Below are positions 8,550 through 18,228 of a stretch of DNA of 20,107 nucleotides, one piece after another. Every line of letters begins with the position of its first letter. Within the stretch, counting starts at the first letter, position 1. This DNA is from Nemertoderma westbladi (Eukaryota; Xenacoelomorpha; Nemertodermatida; Nemertodermatidae). A program made the position numbers and the translations under genes. The stretch spans positions 1 to 20,107 of the forward strand of contig JAUCBJ010003357.1 in NCBI GenBank assembly GCA_032718475.1. Reading direction: 5' to 3'. The notes beneath the pieces are model-generated. The model was not told the origin of the DNA, did no database searches, and saw only the letters and a list, made by a program, of their open reading frames with translations.

Positions 8550-8770
8550 CATTTCAAAATTCATCACGGCATTTCGCCCTGAGGGCATTTTGCCGTGCTA
8601 TTTCAAAATTCAAGGGGACATTTTTCCCTGGGGGCATTTTGCCCTGAGGGCAGTTTGCCCTCCATTTCAAAATTCAGAGGGCGTTTTGCCCTGAGTGAAT
8701 TTTGCCCTGAGGGCAGTTTGCCCTGTCATTTAAAAATTCAAGGGGACATTTTGCCCTGAGCGCATTTATT
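8550..8770. repeat. GCCC-rich palindromic tandem repeat
   Basis: Four units begin with ATTTCAAAATTCA or a close variant at 8551, 8600, 8664 and 8728 (spacings 49, 64, 64). Each is followed by blocks such as GGGCATTTTGCCC and AGGGCAGTTTGCCCT, which are inverted repeats in themselves, so a single strand can fold into a chain of hairpins. The array ends about 50 bp before the target-site duplication of the LINE at 8821. Confidence 0.8.
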
Positions 8771-8808
8771 AGGAATATTACTGCTCTCATGTATATGACC
8801 ATCCTTGC

Positions 8809-10179
8809 TGCCCTTTACTACTACTACTAGGATCGGCATGCTGCATTGCAGCTGCATTTTTAAGAATGCTGTTCCGGCTTGTCAACAAAATTGCACCGCC
8901 ACAACTCCCTATCACCCATGACATTTGCTAGATCATCCGCATCTTTAAGGCCAGTGTCCTTTAAGATGCGTCTCAAGAAAGTCATGGGCTGTCCACCATG
9001 CTTATTCACTCCATGAGGCTGCCAAAGTACAAGATTATGCACTGGCTGGTCCTCACGGCGAAAGCAATGTCCTGCAAAGCGGAGGCGATTTTGTTCTAGT
9101 GTCAAGCTTGGGGGAACCAATGAGACACCTCCAATGTTATATAGTGTCTGGTTGGAGGTGTGTGCATTGTACTTGACACAATGAACCCGGCGTAGCATTC
9201 TTGTGAATGTGCCATCCAGAGATTTGGTGTCCTCAGCAGTTAGAGCCCAGCATGGACTCCCGTAGAGGAGTACTGGAACTACTGCTGCTCTAAATAATCG
9301 GACCTTAAGTTTCCGATTAATTCTCGGTGACTTCCAAATCCTGGAAAGCCTATTCAAGGCTGCCCATGCCTTTCCCTTACGTATTCGAAGGTCCTCACCT
9401 GACTTCCGGATCCATGATCCCAGGTAACAGAAGTCGTCCACATGCTCAAGCATACCATCCTTTGAGCTTATGCTCATCCGATCAGAGACTTGCTGAGGAC
9501 TTTCAAAGTTAACGGTCAGAATTTTGGTCTTTCTGGAGTTAATAAAAAGACCAACACTAGAAGCAGCATGTTCTAATGAGCTGAGGAGCCGTTGGGCTCC
9601 CTCTAATGATTCTGAGAGTACTCCTAAGTCATCAGCAAAGTCTAGATCAGTTAGGTACTTGGCAGGATTTCCTCGACTTCTGGAGCCAGTAGGTGGAGTT
9701 ATCATCACCCCATCATCATTATGATGATCTAAGGACATGCGTAGAACATAGTCAACCACAATAATGAACAAGAATGGTGCAAGTGTGTCTCCTTGGAGGA
9801 CGCCCCATAACACTTCAAATGGTTCTGTGTCACCGTCTACAGTAGACACAAATGTTGTCGAACCATCGTATACTGATCTGATTGCTGCAATAATTTCATC
9901 AGGAATCCCATATAATGAAAGTATGCTGAACATACGTGAGCGAGAGACTGAATCAAAGGCCTTGAAGAAGTCAACAAAGATAACAGCCAGATGCCTGTCT
10001 TTCTTTTTTGATAATTCTTCAATTATCCTTCTAAGTGCCAAAATGGGCTCCATGGTCCCACGACCTTTACGGAACCCATTCTGATTTCCACGGAGCAGTC
10101 TCTCAATGGGATCCCTAATGCGATTTAATAGAATCCTATTGTATAGCTTTACTAACTTACTAACTTGTGCCCTTTACTA
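8809..10179 (-). mobile_element. 5'-truncated LINE insertion with 12-bp TSD
   Basis: The element proper runs from about 8821 (3' tail) to 10150. Its 3' end on the minus strand is a short (TAG)n tail, and only about 30 nt separate the tail from the stop codon. TGCCCTTTACTA occurs at 8809-8820 and again at 10168-10179, a perfect 12-bp target-site duplication. Homology with the long copy at 15974-18228 stops abruptly at 10150 (16639 there). Between that break and the duplication are 17 non-LINE bases (10151-10167) that resemble the adjoining ACTAAC-rich target. Truncation at the 5' end with a TSD is the signature of target-primed reverse transcription. Confidence 0.95.
8860..10150 (-). pseudogene. 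LINE polyprotein, C-terminal part (RT and tail)
   Basis: An open frame of 430 codons reads from the break at 10150 to the TAA at 8860; the first Met in it is only an internal residue at 10053. It begins inside the reverse transcriptase. It includes the first catalytic block (FVDFFKAFDS), the QGDTLAPFLF block, the FADD catalytic box and a SRKTKI block. These are followed by the C-terminal region after the RT, with YLGSWIRKSGE, a GSPCWALT stretch, LDGTFTRMLRR, RLRFAGHCFR and a WR near the end. The endonuclease domain is missing, so the copy cannot encode a full polyprotein. There are no stops or frameshifts in what remains, so the insertion is young. This copy supplies the C-terminus that the copy at 15974 has lost. 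The very short 3' UTR with a simple repeat tail favours an RTE-like clade; a tree would be needed to fix it. Confidence 0.93.
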
Positions 10180-10250
10180 ACTAACATATTACCGTGGTAT
10201 GGTAGCGGTTGGCCTATAATGTCTGAACACAAATCAGTAGGATATAATTA

Positions 10251-10377
10251 AGTATTACTTCTACTACTACTACTATGATCGGCATGCTGCATTGCAGCTG
10301 CATTTTTAAGAATGCTGTGCCGGCTTGTCGACAAAATTGCGCCGCCACAACTCCCTATTACTCCCTAGTATTACTTC
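10251..10377 (-). mobile_element. tail fragment of the same LINE with 11-bp TSD
   Basis: 10262-10361 match the last codons and 3' UTR of the LINE at 8821 (start of match GATCGGCATGCTGCATTGCA), including the (TAG)n tail, with about three substitutions in 85 aligned bases. AGTATTACTTC flanks it at 10251-10261 and at 10367-10377. About five extra bases (TCCCT) sit at the 5' junction. So this is an independent, extremely 5'-truncated insertion, not a piece broken from the neighbour, which has a different TSD. Confidence 0.9.
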
Positions 10378-10388
10378 AGTAGTGCTGT

Positions 10389-11635
10389 AGTGGCTTTGAT
10401 TATAAGGAAATTCTAGAATTTCTTAAGTTATCTGGTATAAATATCAGTTACAGTACTCTGTTAAGGCGCCTACGGGAATACGGGCTTGTAAGGCGTTCCT
10501 CACTAGCGAAGTGGGATCCTGACAAAGGGGACTTAGAGGAAATCGTGTGGGATCGAATTTGCGAGATAGTATCTTCAGGGCCAGGTTCATTGGGCGGTTA
10601 CAGGAGTACATGGCATACATTCTAACTAGAGGGGCTAAGAGTTCCAAGATCTATGGTTGCAGATTTTCTGCGTGCTATAGACCCCGAAGGAAACGAGATC
10701 CGTCAGCGCCATAGACTGAAACGTAGGCAATATTACAACCCCGGCCCTAATTACGCTTGGCACATAGATGGCTATGACAAGCTGAAGCCTTTCGGTTTCC
10801 CCATTCACGGTTGTATTGACGGGTACAGTAGGAAAGTACTACTGTATGGTTGAATGTCATCCGATCCAACAACGCGCCCGAAAATATCGCTCATGTTCCT
10901 CGAAGCTATTAGTGAACATGGATGCCCCATGAAGTTAGTTACAGACTTGGGAACGGAAAACGGCACAGCGGCTGCGATTCAGGCCTATATTAGAGAATCC
11001 ACAACGGCCCATAAGTACAGTATGTATCATCACAGAGAAACCAACGAATAGAAGGCTGGTGGTCCTTCTATTCTAGGAATCGATCAATGTGGTGGCGAAA
11101 CATGTTTTCAGATTTAGAATACCGCGAGTACTAGAGTTTCCTCTGGGGAGTAAAGTTCTGGGGGGACCGCACTGGAAATAAGTCGTCCGACTTTGTGCGT
11201 AATCCCTGGCCTAGTGGCCGAAGAAAATTTACTTTTTACTTACTTTTTTGCGATATCATTGATACATCGACAACCATGAGCAAAGAGTGCTTGTGGTACA
11301 CATTTAGCCCTTTAATTCAAAGAGATTTAGATACTGTGAAACATGCATGGAATACCCACTGGATAAGAAAATCCCGATATTCTATGGTCCATGGCCGACC
11401 TGATAGTCTATATTATTTGACTTGTGGAGGGGTGAATGATTCCGCGACTGAAGTAACTGCAAATCAGTTGAATCACATTTCGGAAAGCCTCATTAAAAAC
11501 AATTATACAAATACATATCAAGAGTATTTCGATTATGTTAAAGACAGATTATATCTTCCCGATCCTACTGATCCTCTCGATGGTATCGACTTCTACCTAC
11601 GTTTTATGACCATAGCGAATGATGGGCTGGAATAA
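10389..11635 (+). pseudogene. decayed integrase-core (DDE) protein gene
   Basis: Reading 10389-11043 and then, after a one-base shift, 11045-11635 gives about 415 codons. The order is an N-terminal helix-turn-helix-like part (YKEILEFLK, STLLRRLREYGLVRR), then an integrase core. Core landmarks are WHIDGYDKLKPFGF with Asp at 10767-10769, VTDLGTENG with Asp at 10944-10946 and RIEGWW with Glu at 11051-11053, the expected D, D, E set. The C-terminal part has WNTHWIRKSR and GRPDSLYYL. These blocks match the family of animal integrase-core proteins with GYDKLKPFGF, which probably derive from transposons. Breaks are TAA at 10623, TGA at 10851, a frameshift near 11044 and TAG at 11132. It starts 12 bases after the TSD of the LINE fragment at 10251-10377, so that insertion may have landed in its 5' part. 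No terminal repeats were found, and the true start is unknown. Confidence 0.82.
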
Positions 11636-11639
11636 ACTA

Positions 11640-12620
11640 GGAATAATATTTACGAACCATGGTACACGTATAAACTAGTACCGGCACTATTATTATAACT
11701 TCTTTAAACTTAATTTGGTATGTTTTTATTTATTTTAACCGCAATCAGTACGAGGCTGCCACGTCAAAAATTTCAGTTAATAAAAAAATGGTTCATCTTG
11801 TTGGATTATGTAAAAATTTGACGCAAAAATTTTCTAATTTGATACGCTTGAACTACTATCCTAAAATAAATCTGATATAAATAAATATATTAAATAGAAT
11901 AGAACAATAATTAAATGCAAAGTTCAGCAAGTAGCAAGTGAATCACAATCAATTATTCTGAGTTTATTAGATACTGTATATCACCTTGGTGATTTATTTT
12001 AGTATTATAATATTATAAAAGTTTTATTCCACCTCTATCAACTAGGGATGCACCAGAGCTAAAATTTAATCCGGAGCCGGAGCCGGAGCCCGGAGGTTTC
12101 TCCAAGTTACATTATAATAATTGGTAATTATGGTTTATAATTGATAATTCCAATATATTATTATAGTAGAAGGATAGATATGTGTTCATGAGACGGGGGG
12201 GGGGGGGGGGGGTTATAATTGTTTACTTACTCAATGTTAAATAATTTAGTGTTCTCGAATATTTATTACGTAACTAGAGAGCCGCATAACTACATAAACC
12301 AATATTGGATGCAAAAATAACAAAAAAACATCAAAAAAAACAATGCAAAATGAATAACTTTATGCGCCGGGTGACTTTATAAGGCGGGAGACCGGTACAA
12401 ACTTTTATATAACATTGTATTATTCTTAAAAAAATTAATTTTAAGGCGAGAGAAACTTTGAAATTTTTTAAACAAAACCATTCAAATATTTAAAAACCAA
12501 CAACTATAATAACACATCTAAGAACTAAAGTAACACAACTATACAGTAATAACTGAAATACTGCTAATACAACTAAAGGGACACAATAACAACAGCAGTT
12601 ACTGTAGGCCTATAACAACT
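11640..12620. other. AT-rich non-coding stretch
   Basis: No gene is seen. It holds CTAGGGATGCACC at 12042-12054, which resembles termini of some hAT transposons, followed by a short GGAGCC tandem run (about 12072-12096); no matching inverted end was found in the window. There is also a poly(G) run of 18 at 12195-12212 and the second copy of the 6029-6123 dispersed repeat (12228-12310). Confidence 0.5.
12228..12310 (+). repeat. dispersed repeat, second copy of 6029-6123
   Basis: It shares ACTCAATGTTAA, GTTCTCGAA, TATTTATTAC, AGAGAGCCGC and ACATAAACCAATATTGGAT with the first copy, with a deletion of about eight bases. It begins about 15 bp after a poly(G) tract. Confidence 0.65.
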
Positions 12621-12623
12621 CAG

Positions 12624-14896
12624 CTAACGTAACGCAAATGTTTGACCTTTGCAAAATGCCAACAGGAGAAGTTTGTTAAAATCATCTTGCCTTATAATGT
12701 GCGAAACAGGGAAAGTTATGAATGGAGCACAAGCGCCCACAACTGGGAAGCAAATACTATGCTGGGGATTATCTATGAGGCAATCATCATTGAATGCCAC
12801 TGTAATGTAGAAATACTCCGTAGTTAAATGGTACATGTTTCTGGCCTGTAAGCCACCCTAGAACACCACTTGGTGACAAATCAGGATTCGTATATTCATC
12901 AGAATACTCCCCTTCAATGCAATTTGCTAAGATTTCAGAATAACCAGATATTGTCGAATCCTCTAGCGACATCAGAAAGTCTTGGAAATAGTCAATCAAT
13001 GCTTCTTCACGAATTTTTCTTGTAGAGCTTTCGGAGTACTGAGGGCACAATATCGATACAATGTAATTCGCGCTAACACTGCTCTCGGAATTGGGAAGAA
13101 TGAAAAATTATTCACATACTTGTTTATTATCCTTTACTAGAGACCATAAGCCGAATTACTCTAAACCTTTACAGAACTCATTAATATAGAGCTTTCGACG
13201 AGTAGGTAAACTAATGATGATAGTTCCTTTAATATCCTCCTTGATTCTTCATGTATAGGAGCAGTATATCCATTGTCAATGATAACATCGGTCATATCTA
13301 TTATCGGGTTAGTGTCTATCATTTTAATGAGATTTTTATCCTCAGGCGATAAATATTTCTCCCTTTCAACACACATAATATCGAAGTCGGAATTTTCAAT
13401 AATGTCATACATTGATTTGATAAGAAATCTCGGTGCAGGGCCACCCTGCGCCAAACTAGTTGCGATAATTGAATGTACCGACATACTGAATAACAGGCGG
13501 TTGTGATGTATATATTAACTTTAAGGTAAACACTAGAGTCTTACAACCTTTAACTACAAAAAAAAATATAGAATCAGGACATTAAGCCCTAAACTGGCCA
13601 CAAGCGAAGAAGTGACCATTTTGTACACTAGAAATGGAATCGATAGGATAGCCACTGGGAAACATGGAGCTCGCAATTCCAGTAATAGCCGTTTCTAAAA
13701 ATTCTTTCGCCATGGCTCCAGTGTCTATTCCATCGTCTCCTACCATCTTTACTATTAATTTTTTTGTCGGCGAACATTTCGTACTTTCACGACTCCATAA
13801 ACTTAAAACACGACTAATTGGAGCTCCTCTCCTAACAGTTAAAAAGCATTGGCCAGAATCATCAACAAAAGTTGATAAATGATGAATGAGTTCCGAAACT
13901 GATAAAAAAGTTGTTGGCGAAGATAAATCTTTTTCATAAATTGTACGAGATATTCAAGACAAGACAATTGATCCTGAAAGTCATCGGAAACGGAAATGAA
14001 GGGTGGCTCGCACGAAGTTCCCACACACTCATCATTAATTACTATTTCTGGAATTTCTTCAACATTTCGATCAATCTTGACTCGTTTCCTTCTTGGTCGA
14101 GAAACCTCGCAGCTACTAGCATTTGCTGCAGGGTCATCAAGAGTTGAGAGTAAATACAGTGTGATTATCTTATATTGTTTCCCTGTACCATCTTTATAAC
14201 CCGTGAGAGTGAATTCCGTTTGCGTCCCAGGCAAATATTCAGCTAACCGTCCACTATCATAAGATAGTTGGTACTCCTCGTCACTCTCATAGTCATCAGG
14301 TTAGTATGCTTTCCATGTATCTAAAGCGAATGGAAGTATATCGGTATATTTAGCTGCTTCGCTTACTCTCACATTAACTCTTTTTCCCCTAATAGGTTTA
14401 TATTTGGCATCACCCTTGCTCCATCGAAGCATACCTACATATGTATATTCATATCAACAACGGCCTCTGGTTTAGACACTGATTTGGGAGTTGACACCTT
14501 TGTCTTCCATTATTTCCCCTTACTGACTCGGTATTCATTGAATGATGAAACTCTAGATTTACTTGGATTCTCAACACTTCCACTATTACTACTGGTACGA
14601 GTGGAAGGGTTTACTGTGGAAGATCACCCATGGTGGTGAACAGGCATTCCTTGGCTTAACGAGCCTAAAAGATTCTCCCATTCACTATTACTACTGGTAG
14701 ACAGTTCTGTTTCTCTAAGCTTGGTTGCTGGTGCTGGTGTGGATATCGACGACCCAATTACTGACACATCAGAAATAACAGAGTAGGATGTGATTACGTT
14801 TCCACACTTGAAGCAGTAATTGTCGCCTTCCGCAGGCTGAAATCCACATGTCCGGCAAAACATTGTCATTATTGGTACACTACTAAGACAATGCAA
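12624..14896 (-). pseudogene. decayed zinc-ribbon + HECT E3 ubiquitin-ligase gene
   Basis: Minus-strand segments in order. (1) A zinc ribbon, CRTC...CFKC, just after ATGs at 14869 and 14863. (2) A Ser-rich linker, then SFNEYRVSKGK. (3) A region with WSKGDAKYKPIRGKRVNV, then LPGTQTEFTL and GKQYKIITLYL. (4) The HECT N-lobe: TVRRGAPIS, LIVKMVGDDGIDTGAMAKEF, then SIIATSLAQGGPAPRF. (5) The HECT C-lobe: EEALIDYFQDFL, LGWLTGQKHVP and, near the end, FPVVGACAPFITFPV, whose Cys codon at 12729-12731 aligns with the HECT catalytic cysteine. HECT ligases accept ubiquitin on this Cys and pass it to a substrate; the layout resembles animal G2/M-phase-specific E3 ligase-like genes. One intron remains (13486-13594), so this is a duplicated gene copy rather than a retrocopy. 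Breaks are stops at 14624, 14510, 14301, 13156 and 13108, and frameshifts near 14435, 13935, 13195 and 12820. Confidence 0.75.
13486..13594 (-). other. candidate GT-AG intron in the HECT relic
   Basis: On the minus strand the exon ends ...GGCCA at 13595, followed by the donor GTTTAG; a pyrimidine-rich acceptor TTATTCAG precedes TATGTCGG at 13485. Joining the two sides in phase gives a Gly-His-Met junction, which fits the conserved G-(H/K/R)-M before the (I/L)xxSI..GGP block of HECT proteins. The length is 109 bp. Confidence 0.6.
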
Positions 14897-15616
14897 TAGA
14901 TAACTGTAGACCTGCTGCTTTATTATTATTACTGTTCACAGATTACGTAACGCCATTTTTGAAACAAATTACATAATAAATAAAAGATAAATTAAAAAAA
15001 ATAAAAAATCTGCATATATAAAATTCCAATAAGAAGTCGACCGAAAAGTTAAATCCTGGTATTCTTCACATGGGCCATGGGCGCGCGTTTCGGCAACTCG
15101 TAAACAAAGGCCAACTGGATACTGTAGAGCCTACTGTAAAGTATAGAGATACATGGAATCTCAACGTCACCATCATCGCATTGTATCAACATACAGTAGG
15201 GCAGAACAAATCAGTATGATTTATTACCTTGGCCTCATTACGTTTCCCGTTATTCATTTTCGTTCTACATTAGTTTACCCACGCCTACTCCAACACTACT
15301 GATTATTACCGGAGACAAAACTATTGTTGGACAAAACCAACAATAAACGAATATTATTGTTATTATGTCTGATCCATAAAATCAGAGTGGAAGTACTGTA
15401 TATATCCCCTTATAAACGTAATCGTTGTACTGGTAAGCCTGAGTGAGCATTAGGCCTCTTGAACAAGCAACAAAATATGTTAGGTTTTGTTTCAGTTTCA
15501 TTTCTGAAGGCCTTAGTACATTCAACAAAATATTCAAAAAAAATTCACATTCAAAAATTACCAATTCAATAAAATAGTATCTGAAATTAAACTGATAATT
15601 AATTACCCAGTAAACA
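14897..15616. other. non-coding stretch, nothing recognised
   Basis: AT-rich, with scattered short open frames of low complexity. A small inverted stretch near 15313-15350 (AACTATTGTTGG / CCAACAATAA) is the only structure noticed. The promoter of the HECT relic, if any, would lie at its left edge but no element was identified. Confidence 0.4.
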
Positions 15617-15850
15617 CGGCGAATGCGTGGCGCATTCGGGATCCGAACATCTTCAGCATGCTACCAGCATTCGGAAATGAAACATAGTGGCGAATGCTAG
15701 AAGAATGCTGATTACCGAATGCCAGGCGCACAATTCATTGGAATCCCGAACCTCTCACGAATGTCTGGCGTACAATTCATTCTCCCATGTACCTCTCGCG
15801 AACGTCTGGCACACAATCTATTCCTCTCAGAAACGTCAGGCTTTTATTCT
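15617..15850. repeat. degenerate about 42-bp repeat with CGAATGC palindrome
   Basis: It starts with a perfect 8-bp stem CGAATGCG-TGG-CGCATTCG (15620-15638). Units then follow at about 15717, 15759, 15800 and 15831, with GAATGCCAGGCGCACAATTC or variants (GAATGTCTGGCGTAC, GAACGTCTGGCACAC). Units are 31-42 bp apart and diverged. The cluster ends about 120 bp before the truncated end of the LINE at 15974. Confidence 0.6.
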
Positions 15851-15973
15851 GAGACATAACAGAACGTTTGGCGAACCTTTGGCGAGTAATGTCAACCTCC
15901 TTATTTACAGTAGCCCCAATGCAATGAGTTACGCTAATAAATGTCTCTACAGCTCATTCATTCTACGGATCAT

Positions 15974-18228
15974 CAGACTTGCTGAGGACTTTCAAAGTTA
16001 ACGGTCAGAATTTTGGTCTTTCTGGAGTTAATAAAAAGACCAACACTAGAAGCAGCATGTTCTAATGAGCTGAGGAGCCGTTGGGCTCCCTCTAATGATT
16101 CTGAGAGTACTCCTAAGTCATCAGCAAAGTCTAGATCAGTTAGGTACTTGGCAGGATTTCCTCGACTTCTGGAGCCAGTAGGTGGAGTTATCATCACCCC
16201 ATCATCATTATAATGATCTAAGGACATGCGTAGAACATAGTCAACCACAATAATGAACAAGAATGGTGCAAGTGTGTCTCCTTGGAGGACGCCCCATAAC
16301 ACTTCAAATGGTTCTGTGTCACCGTCAACAGTAGACACAAATGTTGTCGAACCATCGTATACTGATCTGATTGCTGCAATTATTTCATCAGGAATCCCAT
16401 ATAATGAAAGTATGCTGAACATACGTGAGCGATAGACTGAATCAAAGGCCTTGAAGAAGTCAACAAAGATAACAGCCAGATGCCTGTCTTTCTTTTTTGA
16501 TAACTCTTCAATTATCCTTCTAAGTGCCAAAATGGGCTCCATGGTCCCACGACCTTTACGGAACCCATTCTGATTTCCACGGAGCAGTCTCTCAATGGGA
16601 TCCCTGATGCGATTTAATAGAATCCTATTGTATAGCTTTGCAGCAATCGAGATCAATGAGATTCCCCGAAAAGAACCATAGAGTGTTAGGTTGCCCTTCT
16701 TGGGAACTGGCACCAACTTATTTGTTTTCATTTCTTGTGGGACTCTTGTTGTTCGGTACATGTCTACTATGATGGGATAGATGAGCTTTAAACACTCAGG
16801 TATTTTAAAGACCTCAGGGGGAACACCATCTACTCCACTGGCACGATTGGTCTTAATGCTCTTTGCAGCAGCCTTCACTTCTGCAAAGGAGATATCGCCA
16901 ATGGGAATATCTGGGAGTACAGACTCAGACACTTTTACTTCTATAAAGTTATCAGGCAATACCCTGTCATTATTGAGGAGCTTTTCAAAGTGGGCTTTCC
17001 AACCATTGAGGCGATCGGCTGGTGATTCAGCCTTAACCTTGGTGGTTGGTTGGCTTTTCCGCCCAGTAAGCAGATTGATCGATTTCCATGCCTGGGATGA
17101 TTGCCTGCTGTCGTCAGCATCATTGATGGCATCAACCTGTTGGATTATTAGCTCCTGTAGATTAGCAGAGTACTGCCTGTTCAGGGACCTAGATGCAGCC
17201 TTAACTGCATTCTTGGCCGCTGTAGTCTGTTTGAGTCGGGACTCTTTCTGCGCCTTATGAAGGTCATTTCGGCACTTCTGAATTTTGTTGTCAGTCCAGG
17301 GGGCCCTTTTCCTGTTTCGAGGGTATACAGGAACTGTTTCTGAAGCTGCTAACTTAACTGCTTCTGTAAAGGCAGTATAGCCCTCACAGTGATCTGCCGC
17401 CTCAGAGGCAAGAGCCTCATACCTGTTGCTCAGCTGTAGTGTGAAGCTGGATCTCACACTTGGCTGTTGCAACAGAGAGGACCAGTCATGCCGCGGCAAG
17501 GCAGATTTCGTTGTTCTGCTAGCACGCAGACTAAGTCTTACCTTGGCCACAATAAGGCGGTGATCACTGGAGAAGGGTCGAAGTGTAAATGCATTACAGT
17601 CTTGTATAGAGCTCCTGTATTTCCTACGAAACAGAATATGGTCTATCTGGGACTTGTGACCACTGGGTCCACTATGAGTCCATAGCTTTCCAGTTCGCTT
17701 CTTGAACTGGGTTCCAGCCGAAAACAATCCATTTCCAGAGATAAAATCCTGAAGATGGACAGAATTTCGGTTAACACTATTGCTATAGACCCAGGGCGAT
17801 GTAGGTGATTGATGCAGACTTGCATTAAAGTCTCCCAGGAATGTTAAGAATGCATGCTGATCCACTCCATCAGTAGCTGCTTGTAGATTGTGGTAGAAAT
17901 TGTCCACCTCCTCTACAGGGGCAACACTAGTTGGAGAGTAGCACACAATCAGAACCACCTTAGGAAACTTCTTAGCCAGTCTTCCAGAACATGAGAAGTG
18001 GCAACGGATGATGCGGTTAGAGATTTGGTATATTTTGTCCAATGCTGCATGTGCAGTTGGATTCATCAATAGACCAATTCCACCATTGCCACTATCATCT
18101 GCTGACGCGAGGGCGAGTCGCCAACCGCCCCCCATGTCCTTAATCAGAACCTCATCAGTCTGTCCAGTCTGCATTCGGTGCTCTTGAACACCCACTGCGC
18201 TAAGAAAGCTTATCTGCCAAGGCAGTCA
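15974..18228 (-). pseudogene. LINE polyprotein: APE endonuclease and reverse transcriptase
   Basis: One open frame of about 750 codons ends in a TGA created at the 3' break (15974). Counting from codon 18195 (a GTG, so not a true start), the domains are as follows. Residues 1-225 are an APE-type endonuclease that nicks target DNA, with GVQEHR (catalytic Glu), VVLIVCYSPTS, FLGDFNAS (121-124), SQIDHILF and SSDHR (His 212). Residues 225-450 are a linker. From about 450 comes the reverse transcriptase with ASGVDGVPPE, LVPVPKKGN, FRGISL, NQNGFRKGRGT, FVDFFKAFDS (576-585), QGDTLAPFLF and FADD (690-693). The frame is closed upstream by TGA at 18226-18228. The preceding frame (18203-18418) ends GELTALADKLS, which reads as the missing start of the endonuclease, so one extra base near 18203-18207 has shifted the frame. 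The copy lacks its C-terminus and cannot be autonomous. Confidence 0.93.

Noticed and set aside
9327-10084. Plus-strand frames of 61-106 codons, repeated at 15687-16435
   Set aside because: They are antisense shadows of the LINE reverse transcriptase on the minus strand.
12042-12096. hAT transposon end (CTAGGGATGCACC)
   Set aside because: No matching inverted end or 8-bp duplication was found nearby; kept only as a note in the non-coding entry.
14435-14445. A second intron in the HECT relic where the frame changes
   Set aside because: The gap between frames is only a few bases and no GT-AG pair fits, so a small indel is more likely.
15687-16001. Plus-strand frame of 104 codons
   Set aside because: It runs through the degenerate 42-bp repeat and into the antisense of the LINE; no protein family is recognisable.
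16781-17260. Plus-strand frame of 159 codons
   Set aside because: Antisense to the LINE linker and RT; it shows no domain of its own.
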